Source of the DNA: Lactobacillaceae bacterium AF64-9pH9TA
GTDB lineage: Bacteria > Bacillota > Bacilli > Lactobacillales > Lactobacillaceae
Assembly (NCBI GenBank): GCA_027681045.1
Contig: JAQDCK010000006.1
Coordinates: 1-64,000, forward strand
Direction: 5' to 3'
DNA: 64,000 bases
Every line of letters starts with the position of its first letter. Position 1 is the first letter of the stretch. The translations under genes were made by a program, and so were the position numbers. Positions 38,193-44,984 of this stretch are shown here, piece by piece. The notes beneath the pieces were generated by a model. The model was not told the DNA's origin, did not search any database, and saw only the letters and a program-made list of their open reading frames with translations.

Positions 38193-38336
38193 TTAAAAAA
38201 GCTTCTTAAATATCGAATGAATTATATCGAAGAAGCCCCATATAGCAAGTACTATTAACCCGAGTATTAAGTCCCCATAGCGGTCAAGGAACCATTTCGT
38301 AAACCAAAGAACTGCCACTACGAGGACAATAAACAA
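38193..38336 (-). CDS. Possible 47-residue membrane peptide with TTG start
   Basis: An open frame beginning at TTG (38336) encodes LFIVLVVAVLWFTKWFLDRYGDL and then ILGLIVLAIWGFFDII, ending HSIFKKLF. It has two hydrophobic segments separated by a charged turn and a basic tail. GGTAGGA lies only 2-3 nt before TTG, which is poor spacing, so this may instead be the end of a broken membrane protein. Small toxins of type I systems also look like this. It lies in the tRNA-Ser accessory patch. Confidence 0.35.
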   Translation of the reverse strand: MFIVLVVAVLWFTKWFLDRYGDLILGLIVLAIWGFFDIIHSIFKKLF

Positions 38337-38408
38337 TGTCCTACCACCACATTCCTTCGGCTAACTTAAAGAGGCTACTCACCACTCCCGACTAGAAATT
38401 TTTCCCTT

Positions 38409-38594
38409 TTACTCCTCAAGCATCTTTCTGCGCTCAGCAATATACTCTTCCATGAGCTCTAGATCTTCCGCGGTTGCCAGCTTCAAGATAAAGTTTTTCG
38501 CCATTGACCGCTTAGTAATATAGGCCTTCCGCTCCTTGTTGGCCTCATCCCACTTCTTATTTGCTCTCCTTTGCGCTTCGCTTACTCTAGCCAT
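38409..38594 (-). CDS. Small Lys/Glu-rich protein, mobile-element type
   Basis: 61 residues beginning MARVSEAQRRANKKWDEANK and ending MEEYIAERRKMLEE. Highly charged and mostly helical. Similar short proteins (ATKKW.E.NKER..Y...RS.A..FI pattern) are familiar from plasmids and conjugative elements of Firmicutes and are thought to be ribbon-helix-helix-like; that is family memory, not a search. The start is fixed by AGGAGG 7 nt before ATG 38594. No partner is visible. Confidence 0.65.
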   Translation of the reverse strand: MARVSEAQRRANKKWDEANKERKAYITKRSMAKNFILKLATAEDLELMEEYIAERRKMLEE

Positions 38595-38663
38595 TCCATT
38601 GCCTCCTAATAATACGTTTTCTTTCTCCAAATTATACTATCTTCCCACCCTCTTCCTCTACCT

Positions 38664-38710
38664 AAAAAAAGCGGATCAAGCCTTGCAGCCTAGTCCGCTT
38701 TTTGCGTCTG
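38664..38710 (-). terminator. Terminator of the truncated gene at 38713
   Basis: On the minus strand AAAAAGCGGA ... TCCGCTTTTTTT with an 18-nt loop, 3 nt after a stop codon. Confidence 0.7.
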
Positions 38711-38712
38711 TT

Positions 38713-38799
38713 CTAATTTTCTTCTTCCGCGATCTGCTTTTTGTATTCGCTGACGCCCTTCCAAATGGTAAAAGCCCGTAGGAAGTAATTCTGTCATAA
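38713..38799 (-). pseudogene. C-terminal gene scrap
   Basis: The minus strand has 26 codons (QNYFLRAFTIWKGVSEYKKQ then IAEEEN-stop) directly before a good terminator, with a stop codon just upstream and no start. It is the end of a lost gene; the family is not recognised. Confidence 0.4.
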
Positions 38800-38806
38800 G
38801 ACGCCA

Positions 38807-38834
38807 AAAAGCCAGGACAACTTGCCCTGGCTTT
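38807..38834 (-). terminator. Terminator of argG-argH
   Basis: On the minus strand AAAGCCAGGGCAAG-TTGTCCTGGCTTTTT, 13 nt after the argH stop. Confidence 0.85.
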
Positions 38835-38847
38835 AAAGCGATTAATC

Positions 38848-40230
38848 CTATTTTTCTTCGGCTAGCTTCTCTCTGACCTCATCAACCTGCTTTTGGACTG
38901 AATCCGGCGTCGGTCCTCCCAAAGAAGTCCGCTTGGCCAGGCAGTTATGCAGGTCAATTGCCTGGTACAAGTCTTCATCAAACAAGTCGCTGTAGCCTTT
39001 GTAAGTTTCAAGCGGCAAGTCTTCTAAAACCGTGTCCTGGTCGATGCACAAGGCCACCAATTGCCCGGAAATATGGTAGGCATCTCTAAATGGCATCCCC
39101 TTCTTGGTCAAATAATCCGCCAAGTCCGTCGCGTTAATAAAGCCCTTCTGCGCCGCCTGGTGCATGGCCTTCTCATTAGCTTCCAAGGTCTTGATCATCG
39201 GGATAAAAGTCTCCAGACACAGCTCAACATTGTCGATGGCGTCAAACAAGGCTTCCTTGTCTTCCTGCATGTCCTTGTTGTAGGCCAGGGGCAGTCCCTT
39301 CAAAGTCGTCAAAATCGCCATCAAGTCCCCGTAGACTCGGCCGGTCTTCCCCCGTGCCAGTTCAGCCATGTCGGGATTTTTCTTCTGCGGCATAATGGAA
39401 GACCCAGTCGTATAAGCATCCGCCAGGCGGACAAAGTGGAATTCCCAAGATGACCACAAGATCAGCTCTTCGCTTAAGCGGGAGAGGTGCATCATCACCA
39501 GCGCCAAATCGCTTAAGTCTTCCACCACATGGTCCCGGTCGCTAACCCCGTCTAAACTGTTAGCTACCGGAGCCTTAAAACCCAATAGTTCCGCTTCATA
39601 AACCCGGTCAATCGGATAAGTCGTCCCGGCCAAAGCACAGCTGCCAATTGGCGAATAGTTCATCCGCTCTTCCATTTGCCCGAGACGGTCTAGATCCCGC
39701 ATAAACATGTAAGCATAAGCCATCAGCTGGTGGCCAAAAGTGACCGGCTGGGCCCGCTGCAGGTGGGTATAACCCGGCATGAGGCTGGCCTTGTACTTTT
39801 CTGCCTGGTCGCAAAGAGCCGCTACCAAATCTTTTAAAAGCTGCTTGATCTGCCTGTTTTCTTCCCGCATGTACAAGCGGATATCCAGAGCCACCTGGTC
39901 GTTTCTTGACCGGGCCGTGTGCAGCATCTTCCCGTCCTGGCCGATCCGGTCAGTCAATGTTTCTTCAATGAACATATGAATGTCTTCAGCGGCCGGATCG
40001 ATTTCCAGCTTGCCGCTATTTAAGTCAGCCAAGATGCCCTCCAGGCCGGCAATGATTTTCCCGCTTGCTTCTTCAGGAATAATCCCCTGCTTGGCCAGCA
40101 TCTTGGCATGGGCAATGGAGCCGGCAATGTCTTCTGGATACATTCTTTGGTCAAAACGGATGGATGAGTTGAAGTCGTCCGCGATCTGGTCAGTCTTACC
40201 GGAAGTTCTGCCGGCCCACATTTTTTTCAT
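38848..40230 (-). CDS. argH: Argininosuccinate lyase
   Basis: A 460-residue fumarase-superfamily enzyme for the last step of arginine synthesis, splitting argininosuccinate into arginine and fumarate. The signature GSSIMPQKKNPDMAELARGK lies near 275, the HTARSRNDQVALD block near 105 and GYTHLQRAQPVTFGHQ near 155. It starts MKKMWAGRTSG, 35 nt after argG, and is cotranscribed with it. Confidence 0.96.
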   Translation of the reverse strand: MKKMWAGRTSGKTDQIADDFNSSIRFDQRMYPEDIAGSIAHAKMLAKQGIIPEEASGKIIAGLEGILADLNSGKLEIDPAAEDIHMFIEETLTDRIGQDGKMLHTARSRNDQVALDIRLYMREENRQIKQLLKDLVAALCDQAEKYKASLMPGYTHLQRAQPVTFGHQLMAYAYMFMRDLDRLGQMEERMNYSPIGSCALAGTTYPIDRVYEAELLGFKAPVANSLDGVSDRDHVVEDLSDLALVMMHLSRLSEELILWSSWEFHFVRLADAYTTGSSIMPQKKNPDMAELARGKTGRVYGDLMAILTTLKGLPLAYNKDMQEDKEALFDAIDNVELCLETFIPMIKTLEANEKAMHQAAQKGFINATDLADYLTKKGMPFRDAYHISGQLVALCIDQDTVLEDLPLETYKGYSDLFDEDLYQAIDLHNCLAKRTSLGGPTPDSVQKQVDEVREKLAEEK

Positions 40231-40265
40231 ATCACAATCACCTAATTTAAAAAACTTGTCCCGTC

Positions 40266-41492
40266 TTACTTCTTCTTGGCATCCAGCTTGGCTTGGACCT
40301 GGATTGGCAAGCCGAAGAGGTTGATAAAGCCCGCAGCTTCCGCCTGGTCGTAGTCTGATTCGTCAAAAGTTGCCAGTTCAGTTGAGTACAGGCTGTTTGG
40401 CGAAGTTACCCCGGCCTTGATTATGTTACCCTTGTAGAGCTTCAATTTGACCGTCCCGGTCACGCATTCCTGGGTCTTGTCCACAAAAGCGGCCAGGGCT
40501 TCTCTTAATGGGGTAAACCATTGCCCGTCGTAAACCAGTTCCCCGTAAGTAATGGCCAGTTCAGACTTCTTGTGCTGAACCTGCTTGTCCAGGGTGATGG
40601 TTTCCAGGTATTCATGGGCAAAGTAGAGAATGCTGCCGCCTGGAGTTTCATAAACCCCTCTTGACTTCATCCCGACTAAGCGGTTTTCGACCAAGTCCAA
40701 AAGGCCAATCCCGTTTTCCCCGCCGACCTTGTTCAGCTTCTCCAGCATTTCCATTAAAGGCATTTCCTGTCCGTTTAAGGCAACCGGCACGCCCTTTTCA
40801 AAGTCCAGCTGCAGGTAAGTTGGCTTGTCTGGGGCATCAAGCGGTGACACGCCCATTTCCAAAAAGCCCGGCTTTTCATAAGTTGGCTCAAGACTCGGGT
40901 CTTCCAAATCCAGCCCTTCATGGCTTAAGTGCCAGAGATTCTTATCCTTAGAGTAGTTGGTCTCCTTGCTGATCCGCAAAGGAACATTATGAGCGGTAGC
41001 ATAGTCGATTTCATCTTCTCTGGAAACCAGGTCCCATTCCCGCCAAGGAGCAATGATCGGCATGTCCGGGGCAAAGTGCTTAATCCCTAATTCAAAACGA
41101 ACTTGGTCGTTGCCCTTACCGGTTGCCCCGTGGGCAATCGCGTCAGCCCCTTCCTTAATCGCTACTTCCGCCAGGGCCTTGGCGATCAAAGGACGGGCGT
41201 TGGCCGTCCCCAGCAGGTAGCCTTCGTACTTGGCATCAGCCTTCAGACATGGCAGCAGGTAATCGTTGACATACTCTTCTTCCAAGTTGGCTACGACCAG
41301 CTTAGCCGCCCCGGAGTTCTTGGCCTTTTCTTCCAGGCCTTCCAGTTCATCCCCCTGGCCGACATTGGCTGAAACCGCGATGATTTCCGGGTTGTTGTAG
41401 TTTTCCTTTAGCCAAGGAATAATCACGGAAGTGTCCAGGCCGCCGCTGTATGCCAATACGATTTTCTTGATCTTGCTCTTGTCGATGTTCAT
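40266..41492 (-). CDS. argG: Argininosuccinate synthase
   Basis: 408 residues. The ATP pyrophosphatase P-loop is at [10 protein letters not shown] (near 14-23), with the conserved [17 protein letters not shown] near 115-131 and [13 protein letters not shown] segments following. It joins citrulline and aspartate. It is the first gene of argGH and is preceded by an Arg-type T-box leader, so the pair should respond to uncharged tRNA-Arg. No carbamoyl-phosphate or ornithine genes are in the window, so citrulline supply cannot be judged. Confidence 0.96.
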   Translation of the reverse strand: MNIDKSKIKKIVLAYSGGLDTSVIIPWLKENYNNPEIIAVSANVGQGDELEGLEEKAKNSGAAKLVVANLEEEYVNDYLLPCLKADAKYEGYLLGTANARPLIAKALAEVAIKEGADAIAHGATGKGNDQVRFELGIKHFAPDMPIIAPWREWDLVSREDEIDYATAHNVPLRISKETNYSKDKNLWHLSHEGLDLEDPSLEPTYEKPGFLEMGVSPLDAPDKPTYLQLDFEKGVPVALNGQEMPLMEMLEKLNKVGGENGIGLLDLVENRLVGMKSRGVYETPGGSILYFAHEYLETITLDKQVQHKKSELAITYGELVYDGQWFTPLREALAAFVDKTQECVTGTVKLKLYKGNIIKAGVTSPNSLYSTELATFDESDYDQAEAAGFINLFGLPIQVQAKLDAKKK

Positions 41493-41570
41493 TAATATTC
41501 TCTCCTGTAAAGTTCTAACTTGCTTTTAATCTGATCCGTTAGTCCGCCTCATTTTTATCACCTTTTCTAT

Positions 41571-41800
41571 CAAAAAAGCCGCCCTTTTGCTAATTGCAAA
41601 AGGACGACTTGCTCGCGGTACCACCTTTAATTCCCAGCCATATCCGGCTGGACCCTCTTGATTCTTAACGCGAATCAAACGATGGCCGCTTCTCGGTCAT
41701 TTTCCCGGCTGCGTTCCCCGCGCTGGCTCTGTTTCCTCTCAACTACGAAACTCGCTTGAAGAGTCAGGGGAGCGGGTACTACTTCCTTCGTTTAACTTGT
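41571..41800 (-). promoter_or_regulatory. T-box riboswitch of argG-argH
   Basis: On the minus strand the T-box AAAGGTGGTACCGCGAGCAA (complement of about 41611-41630) stands before a terminator GTCCTTTTGCAATTAGCAAAAGGGCGGC followed by TTTTTT (about 41571-41610). A long stem I region lies upstream, with GAACGCAGCC near 41712-41721 in which CGC (Arg) is a plausible specifier. Confidence 0.9.
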
Positions 41801-41808
41801 TGGATTTA

Positions 41809-41836
41809 ATTCTAACAGGTCTCTCATTTTATGCAA
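41809..41836 (-). promoter_or_regulatory. Promoter of argG leader
   Basis: TTGCAT (complement of 41831-41836), 16-nt spacer, TAGAAT (complement of 41809-41814), just upstream of the T-box leader. Confidence 0.65.
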
Positions 41837-41969
41837 GACCCTTTTACAAACTTTTTTGAATTTTTTCTGCAAAAATCCACATAAACCGCTCGCCATTTTC
41901 ACAGCAAAGCCAGCCCTGATCGCATTCATCCAAAATTTATAATATTTTTTGTTTTTTTAAACCAGTTCT

Positions 41970-41998
41970 TTGACTTGTACTAAATAATGGGGTATTCT
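41970..41998 (+). promoter_or_regulatory. Promoter of the tandem LysR genes
   Basis: TTGACT (41970-41975), 17 nt, TATTCT (41993-41998), 50 nt before the first LysR start codon. The preceding 41840-41969 stretch is AT-rich with no gene. Confidence 0.65.
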
Positions 41999-42048
41999 TT
42001 CCTCATAATGAGAACAAGCAAAATTAATCAGAAAGACTAATACTATCC

Positions 42049-42954
42049 ATGAATACCGAAAAAATCAAAATTTTCCTTGATTTGGCAGAAAGCCTGAACT
42101 TCTCGCGGACTGCTCAAAACATGAATATTACCCAGTCGGCTGTTTCCCAGTCAATTTCTTCATTAGAGCGCTACTTAAATGTCAAGCTCTTCTACCGCAG
42201 CCGCAAAGAAGTCAATTTGACCCCGGCTGGCCAGCTCTTTTACCAGGGAATGCAGCCAATCATTACCCAGTTCAACAAGGCCGTTACTCACGCCCGGGAA
42301 GTGTCCCAGTCAGTCAATACCCTCTTAGCCATCGGTTTCTCCGGGTCCGGTTATGACCGCTATGCCATCAAGCAGTTGATCCAGGAATACCGGAAAGTCA
42401 GGCCAGAAGTCAAGATCTTCCTGGAAAACTACGACCAGCGGACCATGGTGGCCCGCTTAAAGCAGGGCTTTTGCGACGTGATCTTAACCAGACCAGAATC
42501 TATCGACTCCGGCGTCACCTTGACTTACGAAAAGCTGCTGGAAGGCCGCTTTTATGCCGTCTGCAGTAAGAGCTACTGCTACATGGGCAATTCACCTGTG
42601 ACTTTAAAGGACCTGTCTAAAGAGCGTTTGATCTTCCTTGACAACAGCTGGTGTCTGCCCAAGCAGAACTCCCTGCAGAATGCCTTAAGCCGGGACCTGG
42701 CCAGCCTGGACTATGCCGTGGCCAACAACATGGTCGACTACACCCAGATGATTTCCGCCGGCCTGGGCATCGGCATCTGTGCTGACTTTGTCGTTGACCC
42801 CAGTGATGACCAGCTTGAGCTTTTCCCTTTGGAAGAGGAAGTTACTGATGAAATCGGCATTGTCACCTTGAAGGACCGGAAGTCACCGGCCGCCGACTTT
42901 ATCGCCTGGGTCAAAGAGCGGGGGCTGCCGGCCACCCACCCAGTCACAAAATAA
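42049..42954 (+). CDS. LysR family transcriptional regulator (first of tandem pair)
   Basis: 301 residues. The N-terminal winged HTH reads FLDLAESLNFSRTAQNMNIT then QSAVSQSISSLERYL, and an effector-binding domain of periplasmic-binding-protein fold follows from about 90. It is closely similar in layout and length to the next gene (both start MNTE and both have ISAGLGIGI-like segments near 240), so the two are a tandem duplication. The effector is unknown and no divergent target gene is present; argG lies upstream in the opposite direction behind its own leader. Confidence 0.88.
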   Translation: MNTEKIKIFLDLAESLNFSRTAQNMNITQSAVSQSISSLERYLNVKLFYRSRKEVNLTPAGQLFYQGMQPIITQFNKAVTHAREVSQSVNTLLAIGFSGSGYDRYAIKQLIQEYRKVRPEVKIFLENYDQRTMVARLKQGFCDVILTRPESIDSGVTLTYEKLLEGRFYAVCSKSYCYMGNSPVTLKDLSKERLIFLDNSWCLPKQNSLQNALSRDLASLDYAVANNMVDYTQMISAGLGIGICADFVVDPSDDQLELFPLEEEVTDEIGIVTLKDRKSPAADFIAWVKERGLPATHPVTK

Positions 42955-42972
42955 GGAGCTGGAGAGCAAAGA

Positions 42973-43878
42973 ATGAACACAGAACACTTGGCAATTTTTA
43001 TTAACCTGGCTGAAACCCTGAGCTTCTCGAGGACAGCCATGAATATGGGGGTCTCCCAGTCAGCGGTCTCCCAGACCATTTCCTCGATGGAGCGCTATAT
43101 CGGGGCCGACCTTTTCTATCGGACCAGGAAGAAGGTCTCCTTAACCCCGGTTGGCAAGGCCTTTTATGAGGACATCCGCCCTGTCCACCACAATTACGTG
43201 GACACTTTAAGGCAACTGGAAGCTCTAAACGAACAGGCCAGAGACAAGATCACTATCGGCATCAGCAATTCCCCTTACGAGATCTTTGCCTTGTCTAAAA
43301 GCATCAAGGCCTACCAAGCGGAAAATCCCAAAGTCCAATTTTACATCGAAAGCCATAACAACCGGGACCTGGTTGCCCTCTTAAACGAAGGCGCCCTGGA
43401 TATCGTCTTCTTAAGCCAAGACTCCTTGAGTCCGAGTGCTAATGTCAAATTCAAGCCGCTTTTAACAGGCAAGTACTGTGCTGTTTTCCAGCAGGACTAT
43501 GATTTTGTCATCCGCGGATCGATCAAGCACAGCGACCTGGACAAGCAAAGAGTTATCTTCTTAAGTGACAATATCTGCACCCCTGGCCAGTACTCTTTGC
43601 AAAAGATCCTCTGGCAGGAACTCCCCCACCTCAAGGTAACTTCGGCCAACTCCATCAACGCCGCCATGCTCAGCATCAAGGCCGGCCTGGGCATCGGCAT
43701 CCTGCCTAACTTCCTCTTGCCTGACCAGCTGAAGGACTTGACAGTCGTTCCCCTGTCCGGCAAAAACGAGGTCAGCTATGGCACGGCCATCCCCGAGCAG
43801 ACTATGTCTACCGCCAGCCAGGACTTTTATGACTGGCTGGAAACAGACAAATTGCCAGCCATACATAAACTGGCTTAA
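42973..43878 (+). CDS. LysR family transcriptional regulator (second of tandem pair)
   Basis: 301 residues with HTH FINLAETLSFSRTAMNMGVS then QSAVSQTISSMERYI, and a C-terminal effector domain. It starts 18 nt after the first LysR stop with GGAGCTGGAGAG upstream, so the pair is one transcript, and a terminator follows. Two LysR genes in tandem are unusual since LysR proteins normally sit divergent from their targets. They could form heteromers or read different effectors; that is inference. Confidence 0.88.
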   Translation: MNTEHLAIFINLAETLSFSRTAMNMGVSQSAVSQTISSMERYIGADLFYRTRKKVSLTPVGKAFYEDIRPVHHNYVDTLRQLEALNEQARDKITIGISNSPYEIFALSKSIKAYQAENPKVQFYIESHNNRDLVALLNEGALDIVFLSQDSLSPSANVKFKPLLTGKYCAVFQQDYDFVIRGSIKHSDLDKQRVIFLSDNICTPGQYSLQKILWQELPHLKVTSANSINAAMLSIKAGLGIGILPNFLLPDQLKDLTVVPLSGKNEVSYGTAIPEQTMSTASQDFYDWLETDKLPAIHKLA

Positions 43879-43881
43879 ATT

Positions 43882-43917
43882 AAAAGGCTAGAAGCACTTC
43901 CGCTTCTAGCCTTTTTG
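43882..43917. terminator. Bidirectional terminator between LysR pair and the NTPase operon
   Basis: AAAAGGCTAGAAGC-ACTTCC-GCTTCTAGCCTTTTT, a 13-bp stem with T runs on both strands between convergent operons. Confidence 0.92.
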
Positions 43918-43921
43918 CATG

Positions 43922-44545
43922 CTATTTCAAATTTTCCTTGGCGGTCAAGGCCAGGTCCCAGGCCAGCCAATCCCCCTTGTTGTCTGAGCCCAGCCATTTG
44001 TCCAATTTTCCCAGGCTGACCCCGGTCAATTTCACCCAGGCTGCCTTAGTTAATCCCTTAGCCGCCAGGCTACCGGCCGGCACTTTTTTCAAAAAGGCCA
44101 GGTCTGCCGGATCATAGAGGGCGCTGGCCCGCAAATTGTAGGCCCGCTCTTTGACTCCCATGAAGACCAGGCTGTGTGCTATTGCCGCCAGAGGCAGACC
44201 AGTCTGCTCGCTCCATTCTTCCAAGCTGAGGCACTGGTCAATGGGCGTCGGCGCCAGCGGGAAAAAGTAGTTCTTCTTCCAGGACAAGGCCTGCTTTGGC
44301 ACTTCCTGGCCACGGTCAGCAAATTCTTCCTGCAGGAGCTTGATGTCCTGGTCGTACTGGCGGATCAGCTTGGTCTGGTAGGCCTTCAGCTTGATCAAGG
44401 TCGGCATCTTTTTCCTGAAAACAGCGGCCTGCTGGGCTGCCGTGTCAGTCAAAAGGGCCCCAAAGACAATCTGCCAGCGGCTTCTGCGCTTCTCGTCCAA
44501 AATCTCCTTTAGTTCATCCCCGCCCAGCTGGGCCAAATCCGTCAT
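43922..44545 (-). CDS. Hypothetical protein, third gene of the NTPase operon
   Basis: 207 residues, soluble, no membrane segment. The first half is helical and Lys/Gln-rich (about 15-90). The second half has two short helix-turn-helix-like blocks, LSLEEWSEQTGLPLAAIAHS (near 106-125) and GLTKAAWVKLTGVSLGKLDK (near 165-184), suggesting DNA or protein binding. I do not recognise the family. It ends at a terminator shared with the LysR pair and starts 16 nt after the 133-residue gene, so it is cotranscribed with the NTPase gene. Confidence 0.7.
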   Translation of the reverse strand: MTDLAQLGGDELKEILDEKRRSRWQIVFGALLTDTAAQQAAVFRKKMPTLIKLKAYQTKLIRQYDQDIKLLQEEFADRGQEVPKQALSWKKNYFFPLAPTPIDQCLSLEEWSEQTGLPLAAIAHSLVFMGVKERAYNLRASALYDPADLAFLKKVPAGSLAAKGLTKAAWVKLTGVSLGKLDKWLGSDNKGDWLAWDLALTAKENLK

Positions 44546-44561
44546 TGCCGTCCCTCTTTTC

Positions 44562-44963
44562 TTAAGCCAGGGCTTCCTTCAGCGGCTTAAAACGCTCGTC
44601 GCCCGTGGAAAAATCTCTGACCAGCCATTGGAAGTCACCCTCATACTTGCAGTACAAGAAGCAGCAGGCCAGGTAGTCCCCCTGCTCTTCAGTAGCCCGG
44701 TCAAAAACTTCCGTGTCCGCGTAATTTTCCAAGACCAATTGGTCTTCATGCTCGTCCCGGTAGTAGGCCCGGCTTTCTTCCGCCGTCTTCCCCAGCCTCT
44801 TTAAGTCACCTAAATTAACCAGAGCCAGGACTTGCTCATAATCCTGGTAATTTTCCTCCAGAATCCGGCCGGCGGTTTCCAAGTCCCCGTCATGGTCCAG
44901 GACCAGGCTGGAAACGGTATTGTCTTTTTCTTGAACGGCAATCATGCTTTGCGTGTCGGTCAT
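44562..44963 (-). CDS. Hypothetical acidic protein, middle gene of the NTPase operon
   Basis: 133 residues, strongly acidic, starting MTDTQSMIAVQEKDNTVSSL. It has a Tyr/Asp/Glu-rich middle (YRDEHEDQLVLENYADTEVF) and two Cys in YLACCFLYCKYEG near 100. No known domain is recognised. It starts 21 nt after the NTPase gene and is followed after 16 nt by the 207-residue gene. Acidic partner or inhibitor proteins are often encoded next to NTPases, but its role here is open. Confidence 0.7.
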   Translation of the reverse strand: MTDTQSMIAVQEKDNTVSSLVLDHDGDLETAGRILEENYQDYEQVLALVNLGDLKRLGKTAEESRAYYRDEHEDQLVLENYADTEVFDRATEEQGDYLACCFLYCKYEGDFQWLVRDFSTGDERFKPLKEALA

Positions 44964-44984
44964 TTTATTCTTCTTTCTAAAAAA

